Shown one piece after another: positions 7,874-16,576 of a stretch of 64,000 nucleotides of DNA. Where the stretch lies: contig NZ_JAUSVK010000001.1 of the NCBI RefSeq assembly GCF_030814655.1, forward strand, positions 5,153,001-5,217,000, in the 5' to 3' direction. The notes under the pieces were generated by a model. That model was given only the letters and a program-made list of their open reading frames with translations, did not search any database and was not told the origin of the DNA. Position 1 is the stretch's first letter. The number at the start of each line of letters is the position of its first letter. This stretch comes from Labrys monachus (GTDB taxonomy: Bacteria; Pseudomonadota; Alphaproteobacteria; Rhizobiales; Labraceae). Both the position numbers and the translations under genes were made by a program.

Positions 7874-8689
7874 TCAAATCTTCTCGTTGCGGCGCATGCG
7901 GCTTTCGAGCCGGCGCACGAGCAGCGTCAGGCCGATGGTCATAACGAGATAGAGGAAGGCGACGACCGTATAGGTCTGGAAGAACAGGAAGGTCGAGGCC
8001 GTGAAGGTCTTGCCGTTCTGCGTGATGTCGGCGATGCCGAGCACGGAGACGAGCGAGGAATCCTTGAGCATCGAGACGAGGTCGTTGCCGAGCGGCGGCG
8101 TCATCGTCTTGAAGGCCTGCGGCAGCACGACGAGGCTCAGCGTCTTGAAGCGCGACAGGCCGAGGGCCTGCGCCGCCTCCCACTGCCCGATCGGCACCGA
8201 GAGGATGCCGCCGCGCACGATCTCGGCGATGAAGGCCGAATAGGCCAGCGTCAGCGCGAAGATCGCCCGCCATTCGAAGCTGAAGTCGCGGATGGTGATC
8301 GCCGGCAGCAGGCCGGCCGCGACCGCCCCGCCGAACGCGGCCGAATAGAAGTCGATCAGCGCCGGCCCGATGGCGAAGGCGATGTAATAGAGCAGCACGA
8401 TCATCGGCACGCCCCGCATCACCTCGACATAGGCGCGGATCGCCTCGGCGAGCCAGCGCAGCCGCGAGACGAGGCCGAGGGCGATCGCGGTGCCGAGCAG
8501 AAGCGCCGCGGCGAAGGCGATCACCGTCACGCGGACGGTGACGAACAGCCCGCGTCCGACCACGACGAAGATGGCGCGGTATTGCTCGTCCCACAGGCCG
8601 AGCAGAGCGAGGAGGAAACCGAGCGTGCCGAGGATGACCAGCCACCATGGCAGGCGCGACAGGACGGATGGCGGCGGCGGCGACGGCAT
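7874..8689 (-). CDS. amino-acid ABC transporter permease (HisM/GlnP family)
   Basis: An integral membrane permease with several hydrophobic segments. The EAA loop reads EAAQALGLSRFKTLSLVVLP, the site that docks the ATPase, and RGVPMIVLLYYIAFAIGPA is characteristic of polar amino-acid permeases. An ATG at 8689 gives 271 residues. A GTG at 8746 in the same frame would add 19 Pro-rich residues, and neither has a strong ribosome site. It lies downstream of the solute-binding protein gene on the same strand. No ATPase gene is next to them, so the ATPase must be encoded elsewhere. Confidence 0.88.
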   Translation of the reverse strand: MPSPPPPSVLSRLPWWLVILGTLGFLLALLGLWDEQYRAIFVVVGRGLFVTVRVTVIAFAAALLLGTAIALGLVSRLRWLAEAIRAYVEVMRGVPMIVLLYYIAFAIGPALIDFYSAAFGGAVAAGLLPAITIRDFSFEWRAIFALTLAYSAFIAEIVRGGILSVPIGQWEAAQALGLSRFKTLSLVVLPQAFKTMTPPLGNDLVSMLKDSSLVSVLGIADITQNGKTFTASTFLFFQTYTVVAFLYLVMTIGLTLLVRRLESRMRRNEKI

Positions 8690-8776
8690 GGTCAGGACGT
8701 GGAAGCTCCCGGGCGGATTGGAGGGCGTGTCTGCGGGCACAGGCACGAGAATGAGCGGAAGAATGCGATCTTGTGT

Positions 8777-8798
8777 GGCCCGGGCCTGTCCCGGGCAT
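8777..8798. repeat. short palindromic intergenic element
   Basis: CCCGGG-CCTGT-CCCGGG, with flanking GG and CATCCAG, lies in the 203-base gap between the permease and the solute-binding protein genes. The motif resembles CCCGGGACAAGCCCGGGC-type elements common between genes in this group of bacteria. It may stabilise or attenuate the mRNA between the two transporter genes, as REP elements do in other operons. It occurs once in the window. Confidence 0.4.
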
Positions 8799-8892
8799 CC
8801 AGCTTCCCGTCAGTACCCGCGATGGCGGTCTGCCTGGCTCGCCGGGGGCAGGCCCGGCAAGACGCGTCGAACCGTCATGGCCCTGCGCCCGT

Positions 8893-9699
8893 TCAGTGCG
8901 CGGCCCTGTAGTCGTAGAACCATTTCTTGTCGAGCGCCTTCAGCGTACCGTCGGCCTTCATCGCCGCCAGCGCGGCGTCGACGGGAGCGAGCAGGTCCGA
9001 TCCCTTCTTCAGGATGAAGCCGAACTCGTCATGGCCGAGGCCGTTGCCGATGATCTTGAACCTGTCCGGCGAGGCGGCGATATTGCCCTCGGCGCCGGCC
9101 TTGTCCATCAGCACCGTGTCGACGTCACCCACCTTGAGCGCCTGGACCGAGGCGCCGAAGGTCTCGAACAGCCTCAGGCGCGGGCTCTTGTCGTCGCCGC
9201 CGAGCAGGTCCGACACCGAGACGAAATAATTGGTGGTCCCCGCTTGCGCGCCGACGAAGAGCTTGGGGTCGGCGGCAAAGCTCTTGGCATCGGTGAAGCG
9301 GTTCTCGTTGGCGCGCACCAGCATGAACTGCTCGGACACCATGTAGGGATCGGAAAAATCGACCTGCTTCTTGCGTTCGTCGGTGATGGAGATGCCGTCC
9401 ATGCCGATATCGAACTGCCCGGCCTGCACCGCCTGGATCATGGCGTCCCAGGAGGAGGTCTTCCATTCGACCTTGGCGTCGAGCCGCCTGGCGATCTCGT
9501 TCATCGCGTCATATTCCCAGCCGATGCCCTCGCCGGTCTTGGGATCGGTGAAGTTGAGCGGGAAATAGGCGTTCTCGGTGACGGCGACGATGGTGCGTCC
9601 CTTGAGGTCCGGCAGGGGGTCGGCGCCCGCCGTTCCGCAAAGCGAGAGGCCGAAGGCGAGGACGGCGGCACCGAGTCCGAGGAACTGGCGGCGAAACAT
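8893..9699 (-). CDS. amino-acid ABC transporter substrate-binding protein
   Basis: A 268-residue periplasmic protein. The ATG at 9699 has a GGAG site and is followed by a signal peptide (FRRQFLGLGAAVLAFGLSLC... AGA, about residues 1-26). The mature part has the SBP_bac_3 pattern: TENAYFPLNFTDPKTGEGIG, WDAMIQAVQAGQFDIGMDGI, ITDERKKQVDFSDPYM, and a C-terminal ALDKKWFYDY. These bind polar amino acids and deliver them to the permease encoded just downstream (8689-7874). The specific ligand cannot be read from the sequence. Confidence 0.92.
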   Translation of the reverse strand: MFRRQFLGLGAAVLAFGLSLCGTAGADPLPDLKGRTIVAVTENAYFPLNFTDPKTGEGIGWEYDAMNEIARRLDAKVEWKTSSWDAMIQAVQAGQFDIGMDGISITDERKKQVDFSDPYMVSEQFMLVRANENRFTDAKSFAADPKLFVGAQAGTTNYFVSVSDLLGGDDKSPRLRLFETFGASVQALKVGDVDTVLMDKAGAEGNIAASPDRFKIIGNGLGHDEFGFILKKGSDLLAPVDAALAAMKADGTLKALDKKWFYDYRAAH

Positions 9700-9763
9700 C
9701 GGGAAGCTCCGTGGCGGATGGAAGAGGCCCGACATTGCCATGCGTGCCGGCCGGCGAACAGGC

Positions 9764-9790
9764 AAAAAAGGCCGGTCGCGAGACCGGCCT
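9764..9790 (-). terminator. strong intrinsic terminator downstream of the transglycosylase
   Basis: GGCCGGTC-TCGC-GACCGGCC on the minus strand is a perfect 8-bp stem with a 4-base loop, followed by six T. It separates the MltB-like gene from the transporter genes downstream, so these are distinct transcripts. Confidence 0.88.
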
Positions 9791-9819
9791 CCCAGAAAAT
9801 CTCACCCCTTCGGGAAAAC

Positions 9820-10620
9820 CTATTTGCCGGCGATCCGGGTCGCCAGCAGGGCGACCGTCTTGCGATAGAGCTCGCTGTTGTTCCAGGCCTGCAGCACGGT
9901 GAAATTGGGCTCGCCCTGCTCCCAGCCGGCGCCGCGCTGCCAGCCCGCCGCCTGCAGCAGGCGGGCGATGGAGGCGATGACGTCCGGCGCGCTCCTGAGC
10001 AGGTCCTTGCGGCCGTCGCCGTCAAAATCCACGGCATATTTCAGGTAGTTGGACGGCATGAACTGGGCCTGGCCGAGTTCGCCCGCCCAGGCCCCGTGCA
10101 TTTCCGAGGCCGGAATGTCGCCCTGGTCGACGATGCGCAGCGCGTCGATCAGTTCGGGATGGAATTTCTCCGGACGCCGGCAGTCATAGGAGAGCGTCGC
10201 CAGAGAACGGATCGTCTGGAAATTGCCGATATTGGCACCGAAATCGGTCTCCAGCCCCCAGAGGGAGGCGATCACCGGCGCCTGGACGCCGGTATCGGCC
10301 TCCACCTTGCTGAACACCGCCTGGTATTTCTTGATCAGCGCCCGGCCGCGATTGATGCGGAAAGTGTTGACCATGCGGCCCGAGAACTCCTCGAAGCTCT
10401 GCTTGAACACCTTCTGGCCGCGGTCATGCGAGATGGTGTTCTGGTCGTAGGTGATGCCGTCGAGCGCCGCCAATCCCTTCGAGCCGATACCATCGGCAGC
10501 CGCTTCCTTCCTGATGCCGTCGAGCCAGGCCGGAAAGCCGGACGGGTCTTTGCAGGACTGGGCCAGGGCCGGCGCAGCGGCGAACATCATCAGGGCGGCG
10601 AGAAGGGGGGCGGTGCGCAT
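9820..10620 (-). CDS. lytic murein transglycosylase, MltB/GH103-like
   Basis: A 266-residue exported enzyme with a signal peptide (RTAPLLAALMMFAAAPALAQ). It cleaves the glycan strands of peptidoglycan to 1,6-anhydro-muropeptides. The catalytic Glu lies in SLWGLETDFG (about residue 124), and GELGQAQFMPSNYLKYAVDF plus DGDGRKDL match the substrate groove of the MltB family. At 266 residues it is the short alphaproteobacterial form without a peptidoglycan-binding tail. It has no lipobox, so it is probably soluble in the periplasm. It is divergent from psuK across a 211-base spacer. Confidence 0.9.
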   Translation of the reverse strand: MRTAPLLAALMMFAAAPALAQSCKDPSGFPAWLDGIRKEAAADGIGSKGLAALDGITYDQNTISHDRGQKVFKQSFEEFSGRMVNTFRINRGRALIKKYQAVFSKVEADTGVQAPVIASLWGLETDFGANIGNFQTIRSLATLSYDCRRPEKFHPELIDALRIVDQGDIPASEMHGAWAGELGQAQFMPSNYLKYAVDFDGDGRKDLLRSAPDVIASIARLLQAAGWQRGAGWEQGEPNFTVLQAWNNSELYRKTVALLATRIAGK

Positions 10621-10831
10621 GGAGGGTTCTCGAAGGGGAGGATGGCCACACTAGGCAAAGAAGAGTGCGCAAAATGTGGCGGCGGCGTTTCGGGCGAAGA
10701 CTTCACGGGGGGAACTGCGGCTGTATTGCTGCAAACGTGTTGAGAAACAAGCGGAATCGAGGGCAAATCGGACCGCGTATTGTTGCCCCGGAAAATCTGT
10801 GCCAGGGATGCGCCCCGCAAGGTGAGGACGC

Positions 10832-11773
10832 ATGCGGTATCGTTCGGTTCTGTGCATGGGCGGATGCGTGGTCGACCGCATCGGCGAAACGACGGAGGCT
10901 CGCGAGCGCCTGCATACGTCGAATATCGGCCGCATGCGCAGCGGCATCGGCGGCGTCGCCCGCAATGTGGCGGAGAATCTCGCCCGGCTCGGCGTCCCCG
11001 TCGGCCTGGTGTCAGCGGTGGGCGAGGATGCGGACGGGCGGCGGGCCGTCGCGGCGAGCCGGGCGGCGGGCATCGACACGCAGGGCGTCGTCGTCATGAC
11101 GGGCGCTGCGACGGCATCCTACACCGCCATCTTCAACGGCGCCGGCGAACTCGTGATCGGTCTCGCCGACATGGCGATCTTCGACGCCATCGCCCCTTCC
11201 GCGGCCGAGGCCGCGCTCGCGGCCGCATCGGACGACACGCTCCTCTTCGTCGACGCCAACCTGCCGGCCGCCACGCTCGAAGCCGTCGCGAGGGCCAAGC
11301 GGGGCCGCATGCTCGCGGCGGTGCCGGTCTCCCGCCAGAAGCTCGCGCGGTTCGCGGCGATCCTGCCGGACCTCGACATCCTCTTCCTCAACCGCTACGA
11401 GGCGGCGACGCTGCTCGGCCGGGAGGGCGGCGAGCCAGCGACGCTCGCGCAGGGCCTCGCCGCCGGGCCGGTGAAGAAGGGCCTGCTCACGCTCGGCCCG
11501 GACGGCGCGCTGGCATGGGAGGAGGACCGCGTGACGCAGATCCCCGCTTTGCCGTCGCGCCCCGTCAACGTCAACGGGGCGGGCGACGCCCTGGCGGCCG
11601 GCACGCTGGCGCGCCTGGCGGCCGGCGACGATTTCATCGCCGCGGCGTCACGGGCGATGGCCGCCGCCGCTCTCACGGTGGAAGCCATGGAAACCGTGCG
11701 CCGGGACTTGAGCATGGAGGCCATGCTGGCCCGCTTCGACCTTTCCCTCCGAACCGAAACGATATCCCGATGA
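10832..11773 (+). CDS. psuK: PfkB family carbohydrate kinase, probable pseudouridine kinase
   Basis: A 313-residue PfkB/ribokinase-fold enzyme. The N terminus has RYRSVLCMGGCVVDRIGET with the GG sugar-binding region (MRSGIGGVARNVAENLARLG), and the anion-hole motif NVNGAGDALAAG contains the catalytic Asp at about residue 252. Pseudouridine kinase makes pseudouridine 5'-phosphate. The assignment among PfkB sugars rests on translational coupling (ATGA overlap) to psuG, which uses that product. No pseudouridine transporter is next to the pair, so uptake or RNA turnover must feed it from elsewhere. Confidence 0.88.
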   Translation: MRYRSVLCMGGCVVDRIGETTEARERLHTSNIGRMRSGIGGVARNVAENLARLGVPVGLVSAVGEDADGRRAVAASRAAGIDTQGVVVMTGAATASYTAIFNGAGELVIGLADMAIFDAIAPSAAEAALAAASDDTLLFVDANLPAATLEAVARAKRGRMLAAVPVSRQKLARFAAILPDLDILFLNRYEAATLLGREGGEPATLAQGLAAGPVKKGLLTLGPDGALAWEEDRVTQIPALPSRPVNVNGAGDALAAGTLARLAAGDDFIAAASRAMAAAALTVEAMETVRRDLSMEAMLARFDLSLRTETISR

Positions 11774-12669
11774 TCCCTGTCACCCATTCTCCGGCCGTCG
11801 CGGCCGCCCTGAAGGCCGGAAGGCCGGTCGTCGCGCTCGAATCGACGATCATCACGCATGGCATGCCCTGGCCCCACAATGTCGAGACCGCGCGGCGCGT
11901 CGAGGCGGCGGTGCGGGCGGAAGGCGCCGAGCCCGCCACCATCGCCGTGCTGCAGGGCGTCATCCATGCCGGGCTCGAGGACGACCAGCTCGAGGCGATG
12001 GGCGCCGCATCGGGCTTCCTCAAGCTCAGCCGGGCCGATCTCGGCTATGCCGTCGCCCGGCGCATGAACGGCTCGACCACCGTCGCCGCCACGATGATCG
12101 CGGCGGACCGGGCCGGCATCCGCGTCTTCGCCACCGGCGGCATCGGGGGCGTCCATCGCGGCGCGGAGAAGACCTACGACATCTCGGCCGACCTCCACGA
12201 GCTCGCGCGCACGCCGGTCTGCGTGGTATGCGCGGGCGCCAAGGCCATTCTCGACCTGCCCAAGACCCTGGAGACGCTGGAGACGCTGGGCGTCCCCGTC
12301 GTCGGCTTCGGCACCGACGAGTTTCCCGCCTTCTGGAGCCGCAGCAGCGGCCTGCCCGCTCCGCTGCGCCTCGACGAGCCCGCCGATATCGCCGCCCTGA
12401 TCCGCGCCCGGCAGGATCTGCGGCTCGACGGCGGCGTGCTGGTCGGCAACCCCATCCCGCCCGGCGACGAGATCGCGGCCGGCGAGATCAACCCGGCGAT
12501 CGCAGCCGCCATCGCCGAGGCCGACGCGCTCGGGGTCTCCGGCAAGGCGCTGACGCCCTTCCTGCTCTCGCGCATGCTCGAATTGACCGAAGGGCGCAGC
12601 CTGGTGGCGAATATCGCCCTGGTGGAGAACAATGCCCGCCTCGCCGCCAGGATCGCGGCCGCGCTGTAG
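11770..12669 (+). CDS. psuG: pseudouridine-5'-phosphate glycosidase
   Basis: A 299-residue enzyme that splits the C-C glycosidic bond of pseudouridine 5'-phosphate to uracil and ribose 5-phosphate. Family hallmarks are ALESTIITHGMPWPHN with the catalytic-site Glu (about residue 24), FATGGIGGVHRGAEKTYDIS, and VCAGAKAILDLPKTLE with the Schiff-base Lys at about residue 158. ETLGVPVVGFGTDEFPAFW and NPIPPGDEI are also diagnostic. It starts inside psuK through an ATGA overlap. It converges with the coiled-coil gene at 12750, with a hairpin repeat between. Confidence 0.97.
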   Translation: MIPVTHSPAVAAALKAGRPVVALESTIITHGMPWPHNVETARRVEAAVRAEGAEPATIAVLQGVIHAGLEDDQLEAMGAASGFLKLSRADLGYAVARRMNGSTTVAATMIAADRAGIRVFATGGIGGVHRGAEKTYDISADLHELARTPVCVVCAGAKAILDLPKTLETLETLGVPVVGFGTDEFPAFWSRSSGLPAPLRLDEPADIAALIRARQDLRLDGGVLVGNPIPPGDEIAAGEINPAIAAAIAEADALGVSGKALTPFLLSRMLELTEGRSLVANIALVENNARLAARIAAAL

Positions 12670-12720
12670 TCGCCGGATCCTTTTGTCCCGGCGCCATGGC
12701 GCGGTGCCGACGGGAAAGAA

Positions 12721-12749
12721 GAGGCGGACAGGGATGTCCGCGTTCCCGG
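12721..12749. repeat. short hairpin repeat, family 2 copy 1
   Basis: GCGGACA-GGGA-TGTCCGC followed by GTTCCCGG sits immediately after the stop of the coiled-coil gene. Related copies are at 26034-26055 (opposite orientation) and 46634-46659. All share a 7-bp GC-rich stem and a CGYTCCMGG tail. It may act as a bidirectional 3' end for the two convergent genes here. Confidence 0.55.
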
Positions 12750-13931
12750 CTATCCGCGCGGCAGGGCCGCGGGGGATGCGGCCTGGTCGTTGGCGGCGAC
12801 GCGCTCCGTCCCATGCGCCGCCGCCCCCGACTGTCGGCTGGCGACCTCGCGGGCGATGTCGGCGGCGATCTGCGCCATCTCGCGGCGCAGCAGGCGATTG
12901 TCCGCCTCGATGGCGAGCCAGGAATCATGCGCCTCCTGGCGGAGCGCGGCGAGTTCGGCCTGCAGGCGGGCCCTCGTCGCCTTGAGCGCGGTGATCTCGT
13001 TGTCGACCGCACCCGACCGCGGCGCCTCCCGCTTGAGGCGGTTGAGTTCGGCGACGAGTTCAGCCTCGCGGCCGGACATGATGGCGAGCCGGGCGTCACG
13101 TTCGGCCAGCGCCGCGTCCTTCCGGCGCAGCTCGCCGGAAAGGACGGAAAGGCGCGTCTCCAGATCCGACTTCGCCATCGCGGCGGCCTCCTCCTTGCGG
13201 GTCATCGCCTGCAGCCTGTCGCCGAGCGAGGCCACCCGCGCTTCGAGGGCGGCGATCGCAGTCCCGGCGCGCTCCAGCTCGGCGGCCTGGGCGGCGAGGC
13301 GCTCTTCCCGTTCCGCGGTCTTTTCCTGCACCAGGCGCAGTTCGCGCCGATGCATCTGCGCGCTGTCCTCGGCCGCACCCAGCTTGGTGCGCAGCGCCAC
13401 CAGCTCGACGCGAAGATTGTCGTTGTCCATGACGGCGGCGTTGATGTCGCGCTCGAACTCGTCCGCCATGTCTTCGCGCAGCGCGATGGTCACGCGGGCG
13501 GCAGCGAGTTCAGCCTTGAGGGAAGCGATATCCTGCTGGCCGGCGAGGACCTGCCTCTGCGCGGACGCGGCGCTCTCTTCGGCCGCCGCCAGCCGTTCGG
13601 CATCGACGCCGAGCATCGCCTCGGTCCGTCTCAGCCTCTCGCTCTGCCGGCCGTAATCGGCCATCAGCCGATGGTGCCGCTCGCGGTCGCGCTCGATCCG
13701 CTGTTCGAGCCGCCGCCGCGCAACCGCAGCCGCCGCGCGCATGTGATCCTGCGCGGCGCGGACTTCCGTCATCGACAGCGGGAGGGCCACTTCCATCTGC
13801 CGCCGGATCAGCCGGCGCGCACGCGCCCACACCGCCGGCAGCATGGCCAGAGCGGCCAGGGCTGCGAAGACCAACCCCAGGAAAAAGGCGATGGCGTAAT
13901 CGAGCAACGGTCCAGACCTGCCCCTGACCAA
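12750..13931 (-). CDS. membrane-anchored coiled-coil protein of unknown function
   Basis: About 393 residues. One N-terminal transmembrane segment (AIAFFLGLVFAALAALAMLP, about residues 13-32) is followed by a basic stretch and about 300 residues of heptad-rich Ala/Glu/Arg/Leu sequence typical of a long cytoplasmic coiled coil. The tail is low-complexity and disordered. No enzyme motif is visible. The start is a TTG, at 13931 or, with a GGGGCAGG site upstream, at 13907. I do not recognise the family. The shape suggests a structural or scaffolding role at the inner membrane, which is inference. It shares the strand with eipA, separated by about 100 bases. Confidence 0.75.
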   Translation of the reverse strand: MVRGRSGPLLDYAIAFFLGLVFAALAALAMLPAVWARARRLIRRQMEVALPLSMTEVRAAQDHMRAAAAVARRRLEQRIERDRERHHRLMADYGRQSERLRRTEAMLGVDAERLAAAEESAASAQRQVLAGQQDIASLKAELAAARVTIALREDMADEFERDINAAVMDNDNLRVELVALRTKLGAAEDSAQMHRRELRLVQEKTAEREERLAAQAAELERAGTAIAALEARVASLGDRLQAMTRKEEAAAMAKSDLETRLSVLSGELRRKDAALAERDARLAIMSGREAELVAELNRLKREAPRSGAVDNEITALKATRARLQAELAALRQEAHDSWLAIEADNRLLRREMAQIAADIAREVASRQSGAAAHGTERVAANDQAASPAALPRG

Positions 13932-14030
13932 GAGAAAGCAGACTTATCCCGGATTGCCGGCAATATTGCGACCAAATCCAAGGGGATGTCCAGCGGCGCG
14001 GCGCTGGTGCCGTCCACCGCGGGCAGCGTT

Positions 14031-14627
14031 TCAGAAGGGGTTCCAGGTCGCGGTCGGCGTGAATTTGAGATAGCCCAGATTGATGCCGAGCCTCGCCCCG
14101 ACACCGGACTTGATCGGCACCACCATCATGTCGCCGTCGCCGAGCGCGGTGACGCCGAAGCCGCCGACGATATAGGCCGACCCGGCGACGCCGCCGAAAC
14201 GGCTGAAGACGCCGTCGACACGCGAGAGATTATAGACCAGCATCATGGTGCGGGCGCCGTCGCCGCCGAAATCCCAGCCGACCGAGGGGCCCTGCCAGAA
14301 GACCTTGCGGTCGCCGACATTGCGGGTGAACAGCGTGCCCTCGCCATAGCGCAACCCGCCGATGAAGGCGCCGGACCCCTCCTGGCCGAGGATATAGCCG
14401 TTGGGCTCTCCCCAGCGGCTGACGGCTTTCTGGATCGCCAGCGCCAAATCGCGCGACACGCTGCCGAAGAAGCGGTGGCCGGAATCGATCAGCTCGTTCG
14501 ACGAAATGCGCTGCGGCCTTTCCTCCTGCTGCGCAAAGGCGAGACCTGGAGCGAGGGAAGCGGCGGCGCAGATCGCAAGACCTGCCAGGGTGGCCATGGC
14601 CCTGCGACGGCGGATGGGAGCATTCAT
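14031..14627 (-). CDS. eipA: EipA / DUF1134 periplasmic envelope-integrity protein
   Basis: A 198-residue secreted protein with a signal peptide (RRRRAMATLAGLAICAAASLAPGLAFA). The start at 14627 has an AGAGAGG site. The mature domain has the DUF1134 pattern: ISSNELIDSGHRFFGSVSRD, KAVSRWGEPNGYILGQEGSG, RNVGDRKVFWQGPSVGWDFG, and GDGDMMVVPIKSGVGARLG. In Brucella EipA is needed for cell-envelope integrity and is linked to the CtrA regulon. That is established for relatives and only inferred here, where chpT and ctrA are 1-4 kb away. No full CtrA box was seen upstream, only a TTAACG-like half site. Confidence 0.92.
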   Translation of the reverse strand: MNAPIRRRRAMATLAGLAICAAASLAPGLAFAQQEERPQRISSNELIDSGHRFFGSVSRDLALAIQKAVSRWGEPNGYILGQEGSGAFIGGLRYGEGTLFTRNVGDRKVFWQGPSVGWDFGGDGARTMMLVYNLSRVDGVFSRFGGVAGSAYIVGGFGVTALGDGDMMVVPIKSGVGARLGINLGYLKFTPTATWNPF

Positions 14628-14837
14628 GTCGAGCCTCTCTGGCAGATGGTCCGCTACGGCAGCGATCGACCGGCTGCGGACCACGAATTACTCTTTTGTG
14701 GCCTGAATCTGACGGTTCTTCGCCGAAAGTCAGATTCGAGCCGTCGACCCTCACCCGGCCCCAATCTGTGCCGCAACAGCGTTAACAAAGTCCTTCGATT
14801 TGCCTGCGGACCGGATATCTGCCGCATCGGTGGGCCA

Positions 14838-15617
14838 TCAGGGGCTCGCCGGCGCCCGCTGCCCCCAGGCGATGAAAGCCTCGTTGCGAAAGCCGGCTGC
14901 CGTCTTGCCATAGGCGAAGGGTGCGCCATCGGGTGCCAGCACGGCGCCCCCGGCGGCGGCGAGCACGGCGTGACCGGCCGCCACGTCCCATTCCATGGTC
15001 GGGCCGAAGCGCGGATAGACGTCGGCTTGGCCTTCGGCGAGGCGGCAGAATTTCAACGAGGATCCGGCCTCCCGGCGGTCGGCGATCCGGTAGCCGGCGA
15101 GAAACGCCTCGCTCTTCGCGTCGGGATGAGAGCGGCTGCACAAGGCCGTCAGCCCCTCGGCGGGATAGGGCCGCGTGCGGATCGGAGCCTCGTCGGCGCC
15201 GATGATGCGCCAGGCCGTCTCTCCGCCCGCATAGAGCGCGTCGACCGCCGGCGCGAAGACGCAGCCGGCAACCGGCGCCATGGCGTCGATCAATGCGATG
15301 TTGACGGTGAACTCGCCGTTGCGGTTGAGGAATTCCTTGGTGCCGTCGAGCGGATCGACCAGGATGAAGCGCGAGCCGACCTGCGGCACCATGCCCCTGG
15401 AGCAGCTCTCTTCCGCCACCACGGGGACATCCGGCAGCAGCGCCGCCAGACGGTCGAGAATGATCGCCTCGGCGATCTCGTCGGCCTCGGTCACCGGCGA
15501 GCGATCCTCCTTGAACCGCGCCGCCGTGCCGGTGGCATAGACCGCCATGATCGCTGCGCCCGCCTGCCGGGCTATGCTGGAAAATTCGCGGGCGAGGACG
15601 TCGTTCTCGTGTGGCAA
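14838..15617 (-). CDS. cysQ: 3'(2'),5'-bisphosphate nucleotidase CysQ / inositol-phosphatase family
   Basis: A 259-residue Mg-dependent phosphatase. The metal-binding motifs are SPVTEADEIAE, VVAEES, ILVDPLDGTKEFLNRNGEFT, and the C-terminal MEWDVAAGHAVLAAAGG. DPLDGTKEF with the following NRNGEFTVNIA is typical of CysQ, which removes the 3'-phosphate from PAP during sulfate assimilation, rather than of SuhB-type inositol monophosphatases. It is divergent from chpT across 170 bases and lies upstream of eipA on the same strand. Confidence 0.88.
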   Translation of the reverse strand: MPHENDVLAREFSSIARQAGAAIMAVYATGTAARFKEDRSPVTEADEIAEAIILDRLAALLPDVPVVAEESCSRGMVPQVGSRFILVDPLDGTKEFLNRNGEFTVNIALIDAMAPVAGCVFAPAVDALYAGGETAWRIIGADEAPIRTRPYPAEGLTALCSRSHPDAKSEAFLAGYRIADRREAGSSLKFCRLAEGQADVYPRFGPTMEWDVAAGHAVLAAAGGAVLAPDGAPFAYGKTAAGFRNEAFIAWGQRAPASP

Positions 15618-15787
15618 GGTCGATTCTCGTTCTGCAGTGGCCGTCGGCAGGCCGTTGAGGGGCAGGTTCCAGGCGGCGCCGGTCGGCCGGCGCCGCCGAG
15701 CAAGCGCTTCACATCGAAAGCGGCAGCGTCTATCTGGAACCTCGTATGATGGACGTGATTCTTTTACGGAACTGCGGGGACGCTGCG

Positions 15788-16432
15788 ATGACCGCCGGAT
15801 TTCAACTCGACGCGCTCGATCTTGCCGCCCTGCTGTGCTCGCGCGTGTGCCATGACGTGATCAATCCCGTCGGGGCCATTGTCAATGGGCTCGAGGTCCT
15901 CGAGGACGAGGACGACGCCTCGATGAAGGCCTTTGCCCTCGACCTCATTAAGAAGAGTTCCCGTACGGCTTCGGCCAGGCTCCAGTTCGCCCGCATCGCC
16001 TTCGGCGCCGCCGGCTCGGCCGGCTCCTCCATCGACCTCGGCGATGCCGAGAATGTCGCGCGCGGCTTCATCCAGGACGACAAGGTCACGCTCAAATGGT
16101 CGGCCCCGCGGGTGTTCATGCCCAAGAACAAGGTCAAGCTGCTGCTGAACCTCCTCGTCGTCGCGGGCTCCACCATTCCGCGCGGCGGCTCCATCGACGC
16201 CAGGGTGACCGGTGATGCCGAGGCGCCGACCTTCGACATCCTGGCGCTCGGCAGCCATTCGCGCATTCCGGCCGGGCTCACGAGCCTGCTGGCGGGCGAG
16301 CCGGAAAGCGGCACGCTCGACAGCCACGCGATCCAGCCCTACTACGCTGGCCTGATATCGCGCGCCGCATCGATGGCCGTCCGCGTCCAGGCCGTCGACG
16401 GCGGCGTGAGGATCGGCGCGACGCCGGCCTGA
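15788..16432 (+). CDS. chpT: histidine phosphotransferase ChpT
   Basis: A 214-residue protein that relays phosphate from the hybrid kinase CckA to CtrA and CpdR. The dimerization helix carries LLCSRVCHDVINPVGAIVNG with the phospho-accepting His at about residue 22, followed by GLEVLEDEDD. The C-terminal half is a degenerate HATPase-like domain without ATP-binding boxes, as known for ChpT. The ATG at 15788 has GGGGACG upstream and is preferred over an in-frame ATG at 15746. Its substrate ctrA is 2.1 kb downstream on the same strand, which supports the assignment. Confidence 0.9.
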   Translation: MTAGFQLDALDLAALLCSRVCHDVINPVGAIVNGLEVLEDEDDASMKAFALDLIKKSSRTASARLQFARIAFGAAGSAGSSIDLGDAENVARGFIQDDKVTLKWSAPRVFMPKNKVKLLLNLLVVAGSTIPRGGSIDARVTGDAEAPTFDILALGSHSRIPAGLTSLLAGEPESGTLDSHAIQPYYAGLISRAASMAVRVQAVDGGVRIGATPA

Positions 16433-16460
16433 CGCAGGCCTGCCGGCGTTGCGGGTTTTT
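16421..16460 (+). terminator. probable terminator after chpT
   Basis: ACGCCGGC and GCCGGCGT (16421-16428, 16442-16449) pair perfectly around a 13-base loop that includes the chpT stop codon, and TTTTT follows six bases later. The U-tract is displaced, so strength is uncertain. Confidence 0.45.
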
Positions 16461-16576
16461 CAAACAGGCTTATACAGAGCGGCGAAACGGAGCGCGGCCC
16501 GACCGGCACGGCACGGCCGAGGCCGCTCCCGGACCGTCCGCAAGCGGCCGGCGAGCCTGATTGCAGAGGATCGAAC

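Noticed and set aside
12228-15749. Very long plus-strand open frame (over 1100 codons) running across psuG, the coiled-coil, eipA and cysQ genes
   Set aside because: It is the antisense or alternate-frame shadow of confident genes. High GC suppresses stop codons, and the translation is Arg/Gly/Ala-rich with no domain.
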